From Paraliobacillus sp. PM-2 (GTDB lineage: Bacteria; Bacillota; Bacilli; Bacillales; Amphibacillaceae), in assembly GCF_001368815.1 (NCBI RefSeq), contig NZ_CTEI01000001.1, positions 1,178,001 to 1,242,000 on the forward strand: a stretch of 64,000 nt of DNA, read 5' to 3'. Below, one piece after another: positions 49,971-59,794 of this stretch (position 1 is the stretch's first letter; each line of letters opens with the position of its first letter). The position numbers and the translations under genes were made by a program. Under the pieces are notes generated by a model that was not told the DNA's origin, did no database searches, and saw only the letters and a list, made by a program, of their open reading frames with translations.

Positions 49971-52314
49971 AAATCATTTCCTCCTTAATCGAGCTGTTTT
50001 GCTCCATTAGACTTGTTATCCAGTCTTTTAATTCTTGATAAGTAGAATAATACATTATCTTTTCAGTCTTTGCTTGTTCTATCACTTCTTGATATATATG
50101 AGATTCAGTAAGGTCGCGTTTTGGTGGTTGCTTTATTGGACGTATAACTCCATCATCTATTTTAACAAATTCCAATTCAGAAAACACGCTAATAATTAAT
50201 TCAATTTTGTTTTTCTTCCACCCTTTGTGCTTTATTAATAAAGGTATATCTGATGAAAGAACAAAGCTCCCCCGCTTAAGTAACATACCATAGAACCATT
50301 TAAAATCATTACGATTTGGAAAAACTTGTGATAGCTGGCTATTCGTAACTTGATAGCTTACAATAATTTTTTCAGGTGTGACCCACTTCATTAATTCTCG
50401 TGTATGTTGTCGTTTTGTTGGTAAATCGGCAAGAATAATTGTTTTATAATTGCTTAACACTTTCTCTGCCTGTTCATTTTTCAATTGATCAAAATGATAC
50501 TGTTCAAAAGGTAAAGAACTAAAAGTGGATTGGGGTTGGAATGTAATAATAGCAGTATCACTCGGATCAAAATTTCCCATTTGTTTTTGCCATAATTTCG
50601 ATCCTCTAAAATCAAATAGTTGCCAGTCCTTTATAGCCACGTCCTGGATCATAATTTGTGTGTTCTTTTTACCATTCCACTCATTTATTTGTAAGAATCC
50701 AACCACATCCATAACAGCTTGTGAACTGATGAAGGGATATAGGTCTCCCATCCCAAAACCTATTGCTTGGATTAATTGCTTCTCACTCTGAAATGTTGCT
50801 TTTAAATGATTTTGCTTACTACCTATCTGTCGTAATTCATTTGGTTTTGCTTTAATATGAAAAAGTGGTTTTGGATTCCCCATTCCAAACGGAGCTAATT
50901 GATCCAATGTTTGAATTAAATTTAAATCAATGTCAGCTAATTCTATTGTTTCTTCTATGTCAAGCTGTTCTTTATAATCATCCAACGATAGCTTTTGCTT
51001 AGCTAATTGATTTAATTCCTTTCTAATAAAATCAACATTCTTAATCGACAATGTCATACCAGCTGCCTGAGCATGCCCACCAAACTGAAGGAATAAATGC
51101 GCTAATTCCATGCCATTTTCAAACATATCAAAAGCGGAAATACTACGAGCGGAACCTTTTGCTCTCTGCTTTTCAGGTTGAATGGTTAGTACAATTGCCG
51201 GACGTTGATAGCATCGTACTAACTTTGATGCAACAATGCCTAATACTCCCTCATTCCATCCTTCTTGTGCAACAACAATCACATGCTTATTGGCTTCTTG
51301 ATTAGACTCTACATGACTAATAGCTTCTTCTGTAATATCAGCTACAATTTTTTGGCGCTCTTGGTTTATTTCATTAATATCATTTGCAATAGACCGCGCT
51401 TCTTCTATATCCTCTGTTAATAGTAACTCTAAGGCTGGATAAGCACTTTGTAGTCTCCCTACTGCATTAATTCTTGGTCCAATTAAAAAACCAATATCCT
51501 CTTCAGATATGGTGTTTGATAAACCCGCTATTTTTTTTAATGCTATAATGCCAGGTCGTTTTGATTGACTTATTACTTTTAAGCCATGATATGCTAAAAT
51601 ACGATTCTCATTTACCAATGGAACTAAATCAGCGATGGTTCCAATGACAACTAAGTCTAAAAATTGTTTTGGAAAATAGCCTAATAAATAATGAGCTAAT
51701 TTAAACGCAACACCTACACCAGCTAATTCTTTAAAAGGATAGGATGCTGAACATTTTGGATGAACAATAGCATAAGCATCCGGTAATGTTGATTGTACCT
51801 CATGGTGATCCGTTATAATTAAATCAATGCCTAATTCTTTGGCCAATTGTGCTGGACCAAATGCAGCAATCCCTGTATCTACAGTTATAATTAATTGAAA
51901 ACCTTGTTTAAATGCTTCCTGAAATGCTTGTTCATTAGGCCCATATCCCTCAGTGAAACGATTTGGGATATAGTAATCACACATAGCCCCCAATTCACGT
52001 AAGGTTTCTACTAAAACAGCTGTTGAACTAACACCATCGGCATCGTAATCTCCATATATTAAAATACTTTCGCCGTTATCAATTGCTTGGTTAATTCGTT
52101 GTTTTGCCTTATCTATACCTGATAATAGTGATGGGTCATACAGGTGATCAAGATTCGGTTGTAAAAAAGAAACTGCCTCTTCCTTTGATTGAATATTACG
52201 CTTTACTAATAGACGTTCAATTAATGGGGATAAGCCTAAACCATCAAAGGTTGTATCAACCAACTCTTTTATTTCATCATTTTTGTATTTCCAATTCGCT
52301 TGACTGTGTAACAT
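49960..52314 (-). CDS. recJ: Single-stranded-DNA-specific exonuclease RecJ
   Basis: 5'-3' exonuclease for recombination and mismatch repair. 784 residues. The DHH phosphoesterase core holds [19 protein letters not shown] near residue 80, [19 protein letters not shown] near 155 and the DHHA1 domain with [12 protein letters not shown] near 400, followed by an OB fold and the long C-terminal domain of Bacillales RecJ. ATG at 52314 with AGGGGTGA upstream; the open frame extends six codons further but has no suitable site. Its candidate promoter sits inside a palindrome just upstream. Confidence 0.96.
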   Translation of the reverse strand: MLHSQANWKYKNDEIKELVDTTFDGLGLSPLIERLLVKRNIQSKEEAVSFLQPNLDHLYDPSLLSGIDKAKQRINQAIDNGESILIYGDYDADGVSSTAVLVETLRELGAMCDYYIPNRFTEGYGPNEQAFQEAFKQGFQLIITVDTGIAAFGPAQLAKELGIDLIITDHHEVQSTLPDAYAIVHPKCSASYPFKELAGVGVAFKLAHYLLGYFPKQFLDLVVIGTIADLVPLVNENRILAYHGLKVISQSKRPGIIALKKIAGLSNTISEEDIGFLIGPRINAVGRLQSAYPALELLLTEDIEEARSIANDINEINQERQKIVADITEEAISHVESNQEANKHVIVVAQEGWNEGVLGIVASKLVRCYQRPAIVLTIQPEKQRAKGSARSISAFDMFENGMELAHLFLQFGGHAQAAGMTLSIKNVDFIRKELNQLAKQKLSLDDYKEQLDIEETIELADIDLNLIQTLDQLAPFGMGNPKPLFHIKAKPNELRQIGSKQNHLKATFQSEKQLIQAIGFGMGDLYPFISSQAVMDVVGFLQINEWNGKKNTQIMIQDVAIKDWQLFDFRGSKLWQKQMGNFDPSDTAIITFQPQSTFSSLPFEQYHFDQLKNEQAEKVLSNYKTIILADLPTKRQHTRELMKWVTPEKIIVSYQVTNSQLSQVFPNRNDFKWFYGMLLKRGSFVLSSDIPLLIKHKGWKKNKIELIISVFSELEFVKIDDGVIRPIKQPPKRDLTESHIYQEVIEQAKTEKIMYYSTYQELKDWITSLMEQNSSIKEEMIYGL

Positions 52315-52321
52315 AAATTCA

Positions 52322-52364
52322 CCCCTGACCAACTTATTATACAGTAGTGAGTCAGGGGGTTCAA
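52322..52364 (-). promoter_or_regulatory. recJ-apt promoter within an inverted repeat
   Basis: Minus strand TTGAAC (52359-52364), 17-base spacer, perfect -10 TATAAT (52336-52341). The 8-bp arms GTCAGGGG / CCCCTGAC (52351-52358 and 52322-52329) flank the -10 box almost symmetrically. The inner arm contains the recJ ribosome binding site, so the 5' leader would be only about 15 bases. The arrangement looks like an operator. Confidence 0.6.
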
Positions 52365-52383
52365 ATAAATTATGATCATTTTT

Positions 52384-52725
52384 TTAAGATTTAAATGATT
52401 CCTCTTTTATCGATTGATCTTCTACTTCTGATTTATGATCTATCAATGTATCATCAATAAAACCATTTGATGTATTCGCTTTTAATGCTTCATTCTCATG
52501 TTTAAGTGCGCGTATTTCACGCTGTAATTTCAATAAGCGAAAGAGTCCAAATCCACCTGTTATCAGTCCACCCATTAACGTAGAAATTAAAATAACAAGA
52601 ATTAAAGGAACTTGCCCGGTGCCAAACAAGTAATCAACGGTGACAGCTTCTCCATTAATAACAGCAAAAATTGCCACGATAAGAGCAAAAACAAATGCAG
52701 AAATAATATACGTTTGTCCCCTCAA
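52384..52725 (-). CDS. LapA family membrane protein (YrvD-like)
   Basis: 113 residues with two membrane helices (YIISAFVFALIVAIFAVING and VPLILVILISTLMGGLITGG), the family pattern VTVDYLFGTGQVPLILVIL between them, and a C-terminal coiled coil (LLKLQREIRALKHENEALKA) with a charged tail. It belongs to the DUF1049/LapA group; in Gram-negatives LapA recruits LapB, while the Firmicute role is unknown. TTG at 52725 after GGGGTGG. It is located between secDF and recJ, as yrvD is in B. subtilis. Confidence 0.85.
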   Translation of the reverse strand: MRGQTYIISAFVFALIVAIFAVINGEAVTVDYLFGTGQVPLILVILISTLMGGLITGGFGLFRLLKLQREIRALKHENEALKANTSNGFIDDTLIDHKSEVEDQSIKEESFKS

Positions 52726-52785
52726 TCTAACCACCCCATTTCAAAGTTATTAACATCAAAACATAGTTCTTTAATTATTCCACAG

Positions 52786-52824
52786 AAAAACTCTCCTTAA
52801 ACCGATTTAAGGAGAGTTTCTTTT
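52786..52824. terminator. Terminator between secDF and the LapA-like gene
   Basis: A perfect 14-bp stem (AAACTCTCCTTAAA / TTTAAGGAGAGTTT, loop CCGA), followed by CTTTTT on plus and TTCTG on minus. It closes the secDF transcript about 35 bases after its stop. Confidence 0.88.
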
Positions 52825-52855
52825 TGCTTTTATCATCATTTAGAATTATTGTGAC

Positions 52856-55117
52856 TTATACTTGTGGACCATCGTTTTTCTTCTTTTTAACATACACAAT
52901 TGGTCTTTCTTTAATATTTCTGCCTCTCCAGACTAACCATACCTGTGCGGCAATAAACAATGATGAATAAGTACCTGCAATTAAACCAACGACTAATGCA
53001 AAAGAGAAATTAGTAATGGATGTTGCACCAAAGATATACAACATGATTGCAGCAACAATAACTGTTAACACCGTATTAATACTTCGTGCTAATGTTTGCA
53101 TTAAACTCTTATTAACAATCGCAGCTAATTCAGAGAAAGTACGAACTCTTTGTTTTAATTTTAAATTTTCTCTAATACGATCAAAAGTAACAATGGTATC
53201 ATTTATCGAATAACCAACAATCGTTAAAATCGCGGCAATAATCGTAATATCAAATTCTAGCTGTGTAATACTGAATAAAGCTAAAATGAAGAATGCATCA
53301 TGTAATAATGCAAGAATCGCTGTTAATGCAAAATAAAATTCAAAGCGTATCGTCACATAAATGATAATCCCAATCGATGCATATAACACAGCTAACATTG
53401 CATTTTTAGCTAATTCTTTTCCAACTACAGGCGAAACAGTACTCACATTAGGATCAGAGCCATAAGCAGCATTAAAATGTGACTTAATTGTTGCGACCGT
53501 ATCTTTCTCTAATTTTGAATCAAAACGAGCGACCGCAATCTCATTATCATTTCCTGAAAGCGCAATTTTCTCTGGCTCTATCTCTAATTCTGCAAAGTGA
53601 CTTTCCACTTCTTCAACAGAAACGGTATTCCCTGCATTAATCTCGACACGAGAACCACTTGTAAAATCTATACCTAGGTTTAATCCAAAAATACTTAAGA
53701 ATAGTGTTCCAAGTACAACTAAAACTCCAGAGGCAAGAAAGAACTTTTTCCGATGTTTCACGAAATCAAATTGACGTCCAAAAACAGTTGGTTCTACTTC
53801 GGATTTATCTGAAATATCTTTAATATCAGCATCTTTTACACCGAACCAACCTGGTCGTTTGTTTAAGAATCTACTTTTCACCCAAAGGCTTAGGAAGAAA
53901 CGTGCACCGAATACAGCGGTAATAAAGCTTAATACAACACTCACAATCAGTAAAGTAGCAAATCCTTTTACAGAACTTGTACCAAAAATAAATAGAACAG
54001 TAGCAGCGATTAATGTTGTTATATTCGCATCAAAAATAGTAGATAATGAGTTACTATTCCCCGCTTTAAAGGCAGCCATAACAGACTTACCTTCTCTAAG
54101 CTCTTCTTTCATCCGTTCATACGTTATGATATTTGCATCAACAGCCATACCAACACCAAGTATTAATGCCGCTATACCTGGTAGTGTTAATACACCATTC
54201 ATCAGTTCAAATACAAGTAATACAAGGTAAATATATAAACTTAATGTCACAACAGCAATAAATCCTGGGAAACGATAATAAGCAAGCATAAATAAGAAAA
54301 TAAATGCTACACCGAGCATCCCAGCGAAAATGGTTTTATCCATTGCTTGCAAACCAAATTGTGCACCAACAGATGTCGTATATTTTTCCTCTAAGTTAAC
54401 TGGTAACGAACCAGCATTCAGTATATCTGCCAATTGCTTAGCTGACTCCACAGTGAAATTACCAGAAATCATAATATTTTTATGGTTTAACACTTCATCA
54501 AAAGTTGGAGCCGAAATGTATTTCGGATCAGCTTTTTTAGACTCTTCTTTAAAAGAATCTCCTTTTTCATAATCCATCCAAATAACAATACGATGATTAG
54601 CTTGATCTTTATAATTATTCAAGATTTCTCTAGTTGCATCTCCAAAAGAATCGGCACTTTTGAACTCAACTGTTACAATTGGTTGATTTGTATTAGGATC
54701 AAAATCTTGTTTTGCACTACCTTCTTCTATATTGGAACCATCTAAATATTCGTTATCTTCCACATCGCGAAAAGATAATCTTGCGGAAGTAGATAATAAT
54801 TCCCTTGCTTCATCTTCATTTTCGATTCCGGCTAATTGCACACGAATTCGATTGGGCTCTTCAATATTGAAATTTGGTTCACTAACACCTAACACATCGA
54901 CACGCTGTCTAAGCGATTGAACGGTAGCCTCTAATACCTCTGTATTGATTTCTTGGCTTTCATCTAAAGCTTCAACCTCATATAATATTTCCACGCCACC
55001 TTGAAGATCTAATCCAAGCTTCATATCTTCTGTAATCCCTGTTATTGTTGTTCCAATTGTTCCGGCAAGTGCGAGTACAATTAGAAAAAAGGCAATTATT
55101 CTGCCTCGCTTTACCAT
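52856..55117 (-). CDS. secDF: Fused protein translocase subunit SecDF
   Basis: RND-family membrane protein that uses the proton gradient to pull secreted proteins across the membrane after SecA. 753 residues, SecD and SecF in one chain as in Bacillus. The SecD half has helix 1 at residues 8-27, GLDLQGGVEILYEV, an extracellular P1 domain and five helices (GVGMAVDANIITYERMKEEL). The SecF half begins near residue 445 with its own GIDFTSGSRVEI and ends with GYSINDTIVTFDRIREN. ATG with GGAGGCG. A promoter and an 8-bp leader hairpin lie upstream. Confidence 0.97.
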   Translation of the reverse strand: MVKRGRIIAFFLIVLALAGTIGTTITGITEDMKLGLDLQGGVEILYEVEALDESQEINTEVLEATVQSLRQRVDVLGVSEPNFNIEEPNRIRVQLAGIENEDEARELLSTSARLSFRDVEDNEYLDGSNIEEGSAKQDFDPNTNQPIVTVEFKSADSFGDATREILNNYKDQANHRIVIWMDYEKGDSFKEESKKADPKYISAPTFDEVLNHKNIMISGNFTVESAKQLADILNAGSLPVNLEEKYTTSVGAQFGLQAMDKTIFAGMLGVAFIFLFMLAYYRFPGFIAVVTLSLYIYLVLLVFELMNGVLTLPGIAALILGVGMAVDANIITYERMKEELREGKSVMAAFKAGNSNSLSTIFDANITTLIAATVLFIFGTSSVKGFATLLIVSVVLSFITAVFGARFFLSLWVKSRFLNKRPGWFGVKDADIKDISDKSEVEPTVFGRQFDFVKHRKKFFLASGVLVVLGTLFLSIFGLNLGIDFTSGSRVEINAGNTVSVEEVESHFAELEIEPEKIALSGNDNEIAVARFDSKLEKDTVATIKSHFNAAYGSDPNVSTVSPVVGKELAKNAMLAVLYASIGIIIYVTIRFEFYFALTAILALLHDAFFILALFSITQLEFDITIIAAILTIVGYSINDTIVTFDRIRENLKLKQRVRTFSELAAIVNKSLMQTLARSINTVLTVIVAAIMLYIFGATSITNFSFALVVGLIAGTYSSLFIAAQVWLVWRGRNIKERPIVYVKKKKNDGPQV

Positions 55118-55135
55118 ATGTATTACGCCTCCTCC

Positions 55136-55162
55136 GCTTGATTCTTTCGAAAAAAATCAAGC
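55136..55162 (-). repeat. Leader hairpin just upstream of the secDF ribosome binding site
   Basis: A perfect 8-bp inverted repeat, GCTTGATT (55136-55143) and AATCAAGC (55155-55162), with an 11-base loop, immediately 5' of the GGAGGAGGCG site in the transcript. It could affect translation start or transcript stability. Confidence 0.45.
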
Positions 55163-55208
55163 AACTCTTTTCAAACGCTTTCTTTTTTAATAAATTAGTT
55201 TCAAACGT

Positions 55209-55237
55209 ATTATGCTACCAATAACTACTAATGTCAA
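55209..55237 (-). promoter_or_regulatory. SigA promoter of secDF
   Basis: Minus strand TTGACA (55232-55237), 17-base spacer, CATAAT (55209-55214). It lies in the 132-base gap between comN and secDF, about 90 bases before the secDF start. Confidence 0.75.
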
Positions 55238-55249
55238 TCAGAATTTTGT

Positions 55250-55546
55250 TTATTCTTGTCCTTTATTTTCAGTAAGTGCTGCAATAGAAGCCATTAGATC
55301 GTCTTCTTTATAAGATTCAACAGTTAAATAACTCATATATATATTTGTACTTAAATGTAAAATATCCTCGACAACTTGGTACAGACGTTTTTCCGGATTA
55401 CCTTTCCAAACTTTTTGTTTCAAACATTGCCAAACAACATCCTCTGTTGTATCGCCATATCCCATCATTCTAAGCTCTTCTGTTTTACTTTGTAATACAA
55501 CTGAAAGAAATGCTCGCCAATCTTCTACTGTCCTTGACATTGCCAA
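55250..55546 (-). CDS. comN: ComN-like post-transcriptional regulator (YrzD)
   Basis: Homologue of B. subtilis ComN, which affects comE operon mRNA after transcription and locates to poles and division sites. 98 residues, soluble and alpha-helical: VEDWRAFLSVVLQSKTEEL, TTEDVVWQCLKQKVWKG, KRLYQVVEDILHLSTNIYMS. The family pattern of an N-terminal helix pair and a VW..L...VWKG box is present. TTG at 55546 is eight bases after GGGAGAG; ATG two codons later is an alternative. It is divergent from spoVB. The comE operon it should regulate lies at 11.9-15.4 kb here. Confidence 0.85.
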   Translation of the reverse strand: MAMSRTVEDWRAFLSVVLQSKTEELRMMGYGDTTEDVVWQCLKQKVWKGNPEKRLYQVVEDILHLSTNIYMSYLTVESYKEDDLMASIAALTENKGQE

Positions 55547-55665
55547 TACGATCGCTCTCCCTTTTCTTTTGTAAATTATAGATGCTTGTCATGCTTGACC
55601 AACTTATGTGCATATACATTATTGTATAGGAATTTTATTTTTTTGAGAAGGTAGGATTGGCAATA

Positions 55666-57219
55666 ATGACTAAGCAATCTTTTGTAAAAGGCACGCTTAT
55701 CTTAGTTTTTGCTGGATTGATTACGAGATTATTAGGATTTATTAATCGTATTGTTGTAGCAAGACTAATGGGGGAAGAGGGAATTGGTCTATATAACATG
55801 GCCTTACCCACGTTATTTTTAATTTACACATTATCACAATTTGGATTACCAATAGCAATATCTAAACGTGTCGCTGAGGCAGAAGCAAACAATAACACAC
55901 GACAAATTAAAAAAATTTTAGTAATATCTCTAGCCATTACCGGAACATTAAGTGTTGTGTTTACAATTGGAATGATTGTGAGTGCTCCATTAATCGCAAA
56001 GCATTTCTTAACAGATGATAGAACATTATATCCTTTACTTGCCATCACACCAATGGTGCCGATTAGTGCAATTGCTTCTGTTATCCGTGGTTACTTCCAA
56101 GGTAGACAAAATATGAAACCTCAGAGTTATGCACAGGTAATTGAGCAAATTATTCGCATCTCATGTGTTGCCTTTTTTGTTAAATTGTTGCTTCCATATG
56201 GAATTGAATTTGCTGCTTGTGGAGCAATGATTTCTGTCATTATAGGAGAACTAACTTCATTACTATTTATGTTGCGAATGTTTCGTTTTCATAAACGTAT
56301 TACTTTACACCATCGATTCTTCGCTTATTTATCATCAGGCAAGGATACGTTAAAATCATTACTTTCGATTGCATTACCTAGTACAGGAAGTAGACTTGTT
56401 GGTTCTATTTCTAATTTTCTAGAGCCCATTCTAGTCTCTCAAAGTTTAGCAATTGCAGGAATTCAAACGGTGATCGCCACCAAACAATACGGTGCATTGA
56501 CTGGATATGCCATTCCATTACTATTTCTCCCAACCTTTATTACACACTCACTTGCTATTGCTTTAATACCAAACATTAGCGAAGCAGAAGCCAAGCATCA
56601 GCGTCACTTAATACATTACCGTATACACCAAGCCATTCGAATCTCTTTTGCTTCAGGTGCAATTGCAACTGTTATCTTAACGATGTTCGCAGAACCAATT
56701 TTAATGTTTATGTATGGGACAAGTAGTGCTAGTCCATTTTTAATTCTAATGGCGCCATTTTTTATCTTGTTATATATACAGTTCCCTTTGAACGCAGCAC
56801 TACAAGCGCTAGACTATGCAAAACCTGCTATGTGGAATAACATTATTAGCACGATTGTCAAATTTGTTATATTAATCACGTTAACCACCAATCCAACGTT
56901 TGGTATTATGGGAGCAGCTATAGCAATCACCATTGGCTTTGTATTAGGGACTTTCTTGCATTTAGCGACATTGTATAAAGTTGCTAAATTCCGTATTCCT
57001 GCTATAGATGTACTACGAATGATCTTATTATTAACAGCGACATGGTTGATTAGTTACCTGTTGAAACAGTGGATCCCATTATATGCATCTAGCTTACAAG
57101 CTTTACTACTTCTATTTAGTTTAATTTTCATTTTATATATTTTCTTACTTTTTATTTTACGATTTATCACAAAAGACGAGTTAAGACAAATTCCTTGGAT
57201 TCAACGATTTATTCATTAG
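55666..57219 (+). CDS. spoVB: Stage V sporulation protein B (MOP flippase family)
   Basis: Polysaccharide/lipid II-type flippase of the MATE/MOP superfamily, needed for spore cortex synthesis. 517 residues with about fourteen membrane helices. N-terminus TKQSFVKGTLILVFAGLITRLLG, then RIVVARLMGEEGIGLYNM and the GYFQGRQNMKPQSYAQVIEQ loop, which is characteristic of SpoVB/YtgP proteins. ATG at 55666 is chosen by comparison with family starts; a TTG three codons earlier is closer to AGAAGG. Its transcript terminator appears to lie inside the convergent gene downstream. Confidence 0.93.
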   Translation: MTKQSFVKGTLILVFAGLITRLLGFINRIVVARLMGEEGIGLYNMALPTLFLIYTLSQFGLPIAISKRVAEAEANNNTRQIKKILVISLAITGTLSVVFTIGMIVSAPLIAKHFLTDDRTLYPLLAITPMVPISAIASVIRGYFQGRQNMKPQSYAQVIEQIIRISCVAFFVKLLLPYGIEFAACGAMISVIIGELTSLLFMLRMFRFHKRITLHHRFFAYLSSGKDTLKSLLSIALPSTGSRLVGSISNFLEPILVSQSLAIAGIQTVIATKQYGALTGYAIPLLFLPTFITHSLAIALIPNISEAEAKHQRHLIHYRIHQAIRISFASGAIATVILTMFAEPILMFMYGTSSASPFLILMAPFFILLYIQFPLNAALQALDYAKPAMWNNIISTIVKFVILITLTTNPTFGIMGAAIAITIGFVLGTFLHLATLYKVAKFRIPAIDVLRMILLLTATWLISYLLKQWIPLYASSLQALLLLFSLIFILYIFLLFILRFITKDELRQIPWIQRFIH

Positions 57220-57872
57220 CGACGTTCATTTTTTTTATCAATATACCATTCTCCATTTTTATCAATAGAACAAAAGGATATCTCTTCTATAGACGGATAT
57301 CCTTTTTGTTTTAATTGTTTAATTAACCATGTTTTTGGCTTATTCATTTTTTTCAGGCTCCGTTCTTGTATTTCTCCATCCATTACTAATGGGTAAACAT
57401 ATCCATCACTACCATCTTCATTCTGTTCAAAAATAGATAGTTTGCCTGAGGGCTCTAAGATTGCGAATGCAACATCTTCAATACTTCGTGTTCCATTTTC
57501 ACGTAATTGCTGCATTAAGTCGTTTAGATTATAACGTTGTTTTTTCATCTCATATTCATCAATTTTTCCATAAGAAATAATAACAGAGGGTTTTCCTTCA
57601 AACCAATCCCTAAACTTTTTGCTTTTTAAAGACACCCATGCAATAAGTCGTTGAATGATTAATAAAATAAATACAGGAATTATCGCCTCAAGTAATTGAC
57701 GTTTAGGTTCCTCAATTGTAAAAACGCCAATTTCGGCAACCATAATGAATATGACTACATCTAACAGACTCAACTCACCAATTTCTCTTTTCCCCATTAA
57801 GCGAAAAACAATAACAATCATACTATATGTAAAAATAGTTCTAAAAATCAATTTTCCTATTTCAATATCCAT
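57216..57872 (-). CDS. yrbG: DUF421 membrane protein (YetF/YrbG-like)
   Basis: 218 residues with three N-terminal membrane helices (FRTIFTYSMIVIVFRLMGKR, LLDVVIFIMVAEIGVFTI, AIIPVFILLIIQRLIAW) and a cytoplasmic or extracytoplasmic C-terminal domain with GKPSVIISYGKIDEYEMKK, LRENGTRSIEDVAFAILEPSG and an end like KGYPSIEEISFCSIDKNGEW. It belongs to the DUF421 family; YetF-type proteins have sporulation- or stress-linked roles but no firm activity. Its stop codon overlaps that of spoVB, and it contains the plus-strand terminator at 57272-57307. ATG with AAGGGGTGA. Confidence 0.88.
   Translation of the reverse strand: MDIEIGKLIFRTIFTYSMIVIVFRLMGKREIGELSLLDVVIFIMVAEIGVFTIEEPKRQLLEAIIPVFILLIIQRLIAWVSLKSKKFRDWFEGKPSVIISYGKIDEYEMKKQRYNLNDLMQQLRENGTRSIEDVAFAILEPSGKLSIFEQNEDGSDGYVYPLVMDGEIQERSLKKMNKPKTWLIKQLKQKGYPSIEEISFCSIDKNGEWYIDKKNERR
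57272..57307 (+). terminator. spoVB terminator located inside the convergent DUF421 gene
   Basis: On plus, AAAAGGATATC (57272-57282) pairs perfectly with GATATCCTTTT (57296-57306) and a T run follows (TTTTTGTTTT). It lies 53 bases past the spoVB stop but within the coding sequence of the minus-strand gene, where it encodes part of the KGYPSIEEISF stretch. Confidence 0.7.
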
Positions 57873-57944
57873 ATGATGCTCACCCCTTCTCTGTCTATCT
57901 TCGCCCCTTTCTTTATTTAATATCCAAGAATTATTTGATTCGTT

Positions 57945-59243
57945 TTAAAAATCATGTAAAAAAGGGATGAGATATCGCATATAGACATACACACTTGATA
58001 CTAATAAAGAGAATATAACTAATGGCACACCATATTTTAAAAATTTCATAAAAGATATCCCTTCATCCTCTGCTTCTGCCATGCCAGCAACTACTACATT
58101 CGCAGAGGCGCCAATTAATGTCCCATTTCCACCTAGACAAGCACCCAAGGCTAATGACCACCATAACGGATCAACATTGGCCATACCATACGTTTGAAAT
58201 TCTTCAATTACCGGTATCATCGCTGCAACAAACGGTATATTATTAATAATTTGAGAAACAAAACCAGAAATCCATAACAGAAAGATTGCAGTAAGTGGTA
58301 AATCACCAGAAGTCATCCAAATAATATAACGCGCTAATTCATCAATCGCACCAACCTCTTCTAAACCTCCTACAAGCATAAACAGCCCAATAAAAAAGAA
58401 TAATGTAATCCATTCTACTTCTTGAAATACTTTTTCCGTTGACAGCTCTTTTTCTGTTAATAACATTAGTAGAATTGCTCCACTTACTGCTACAGTAGTT
58501 AGATCAATATGAAGAAAAGGATGCAATAGAAATCCTGCAATGGTTAAGCATAAAACACCAATAGATTGATAAACCATTGGAGATTTTTTAACATATGCAG
58601 ATGGATTCATTTCTAGTAACTCTCGCACTGCTTCTGGCTTTCTTTTTAATTGCTTTCGAAAATAAAAACAGAAAAAAAGTAACATACAACTAAAAATGAT
58701 AACTACAACAGGTCCTAGATGATTTACAAATGACAAAAAACTGAGGTGTTCCACTGCTTGTCCAATCATAATATTTGGAGGATCTCCTATTAAAGTAGCT
58801 GTTCCACCAATATTTGAACTAAAGATAATTGTTAATATATAAGGAAATGACGGTAAATGAAGGATTCTGATTATCGTAAACATAATTGGTACAAATAATA
58901 ATACCGTCGTTACATTATCAAGCAACGCGGACCCAATCGCTGTTAGAAAGGCTGTCCCTATTAATAATGCTATCGGTTCTCCTTTTACCTTCTGAGCAAA
59001 ATAAATTGCTATAAATGAAAAGATACCTGTTTTTTTCGTAATTGATACAAGCACCATCATGGAAAAGAGTAATGCTATCGTTTCCCAATCAATATAATTA
59101 GTAAATGCATCTTCCCATGTATAAATCTTGGTTAAAAGAAGCAATATTCCGCCTAAAAGGGCAATTAATGCTTGATTTATTTTTTCAGATATAATAAAGA
59201 CATAACAAACAACAAAGATAGAAATTGCAATGATAGGAGCCAA
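57945..59243 (-). CDS. ArsB/NhaD (ion transporter superfamily) permease
   Basis: 432-residue polytopic membrane protein with about eleven helices. SLC13/ArsB-NhaD hallmarks are the twin segments GSALLDNVTTVLLFVPIM near residue 100 and GGTATLIGDPPNIMIGQ near 150, and the mirrored INNIPFVAAMIPV and GGNGTLIGASANVVVAG in the C-terminal half. Substrate could be arsenite, Na+/H+ or an organic anion. No arsenic genes (arsR, arsC) are adjacent, which argues against arsenite resistance. TTG start, weak GAAGTG site. It is divergent from yrzE; I do not recall it in this place in B. subtilis. Confidence 0.85.
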   Translation of the reverse strand: MAPIIAISIFVVCYVFIISEKINQALIALLGGILLLLTKIYTWEDAFTNYIDWETIALLFSMMVLVSITKKTGIFSFIAIYFAQKVKGEPIALLIGTAFLTAIGSALLDNVTTVLLFVPIMFTIIRILHLPSFPYILTIIFSSNIGGTATLIGDPPNIMIGQAVEHLSFLSFVNHLGPVVVIIFSCMLLFFCFYFRKQLKRKPEAVRELLEMNPSAYVKKSPMVYQSIGVLCLTIAGFLLHPFLHIDLTTVAVSGAILLMLLTEKELSTEKVFQEVEWITLFFFIGLFMLVGGLEEVGAIDELARYIIWMTSGDLPLTAIFLLWISGFVSQIINNIPFVAAMIPVIEEFQTYGMANVDPLWWSLALGACLGGNGTLIGASANVVVAGMAEAEDEGISFMKFLKYGVPLVIFSLLVSSVYVYMRYLIPFLHDF

Positions 59244-59393
59244 AATTAATACACTTCCCCTCTAAAAAAATACACAATTATTGTTTACCTAACTGTTCTT
59301 TCAATATATGTATTAATCAGAGAAATATTTTATTCTAATTTAGCTTGATTTGCATATTCTTAACTAAAGGACAAGCAAGAAAGGGGAATATAA

Positions 59394-59768
59394 ATGAAGC
59401 ATCGATTTACTGGTTTACTATACGGTTGGCTCGCTATTTTAACGTTGATGATCTTAGCAAGTATTATTTTATCTTTATTACTTCGTTTTACAAGTTTAGG
59501 GGCATCAACACTTTCACAAAGTACAACAGTGATTAGTCTTATTGCTTTTCTAAGTGGGGGTATTTTTGCAGGTCTAAAGACAGGAGAAAGGGGATGGCTT
59601 ATCGGGTTATTAACAAGCTTAGGATTTAGTTTATTTGTATTTCTATATCAATATTTAGGCTTACAACAGTCATTTTCTTGGTTACAATTGATCTATCATA
59701 GTGCATTTTTATTGGCAGGTATGATTGGTGGAATGATCGGTGTAAATGTAAAACAAAAAAATAGCTGA
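59394..59768 (+). CDS. yrzE: YrzE/TIGR04086 family membrane protein
   Basis: 124 residues with four membrane helices (LLYGWLAILTLMILASIILS, VISLIAFLSGGIFAGL, GWLIGLLTSLGFSLFVFLYQ, SAFLLAGMIGGMIGVNV). It fits the TIGR04086 group of small membrane proteins beside yajC in Bacillales; function unknown. ATG with AAAGGGG seven bases upstream. It is convergent with yajC, with separate terminators for each gene. Confidence 0.85.
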   Translation: MKHRFTGLLYGWLAILTLMILASIILSLLLRFTSLGASTLSQSTTVISLIAFLSGGIFAGLKTGERGWLIGLLTSLGFSLFVFLYQYLGLQQSFSWLQLIYHSAFLLAGMIGGMIGVNVKQKNS

Positions 59769-59794
59769 TCGATTGATAAATTTTTTTAACTGAT

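Noticed and set aside
53859-54230. 123-codon plus-strand ORF
   Set aside because: It lies wholly antisense to secDF, without a ribosome binding site. Similar long antisense frames occur over other large genes (for example 3902-4279 and 7816-8229) and were left out for the same reason.
57945-59243. Arsenic resistance island
   Set aside because: There is no arsR, arsC or arsA nearby; only the generic ArsB/NhaD fold is supported.
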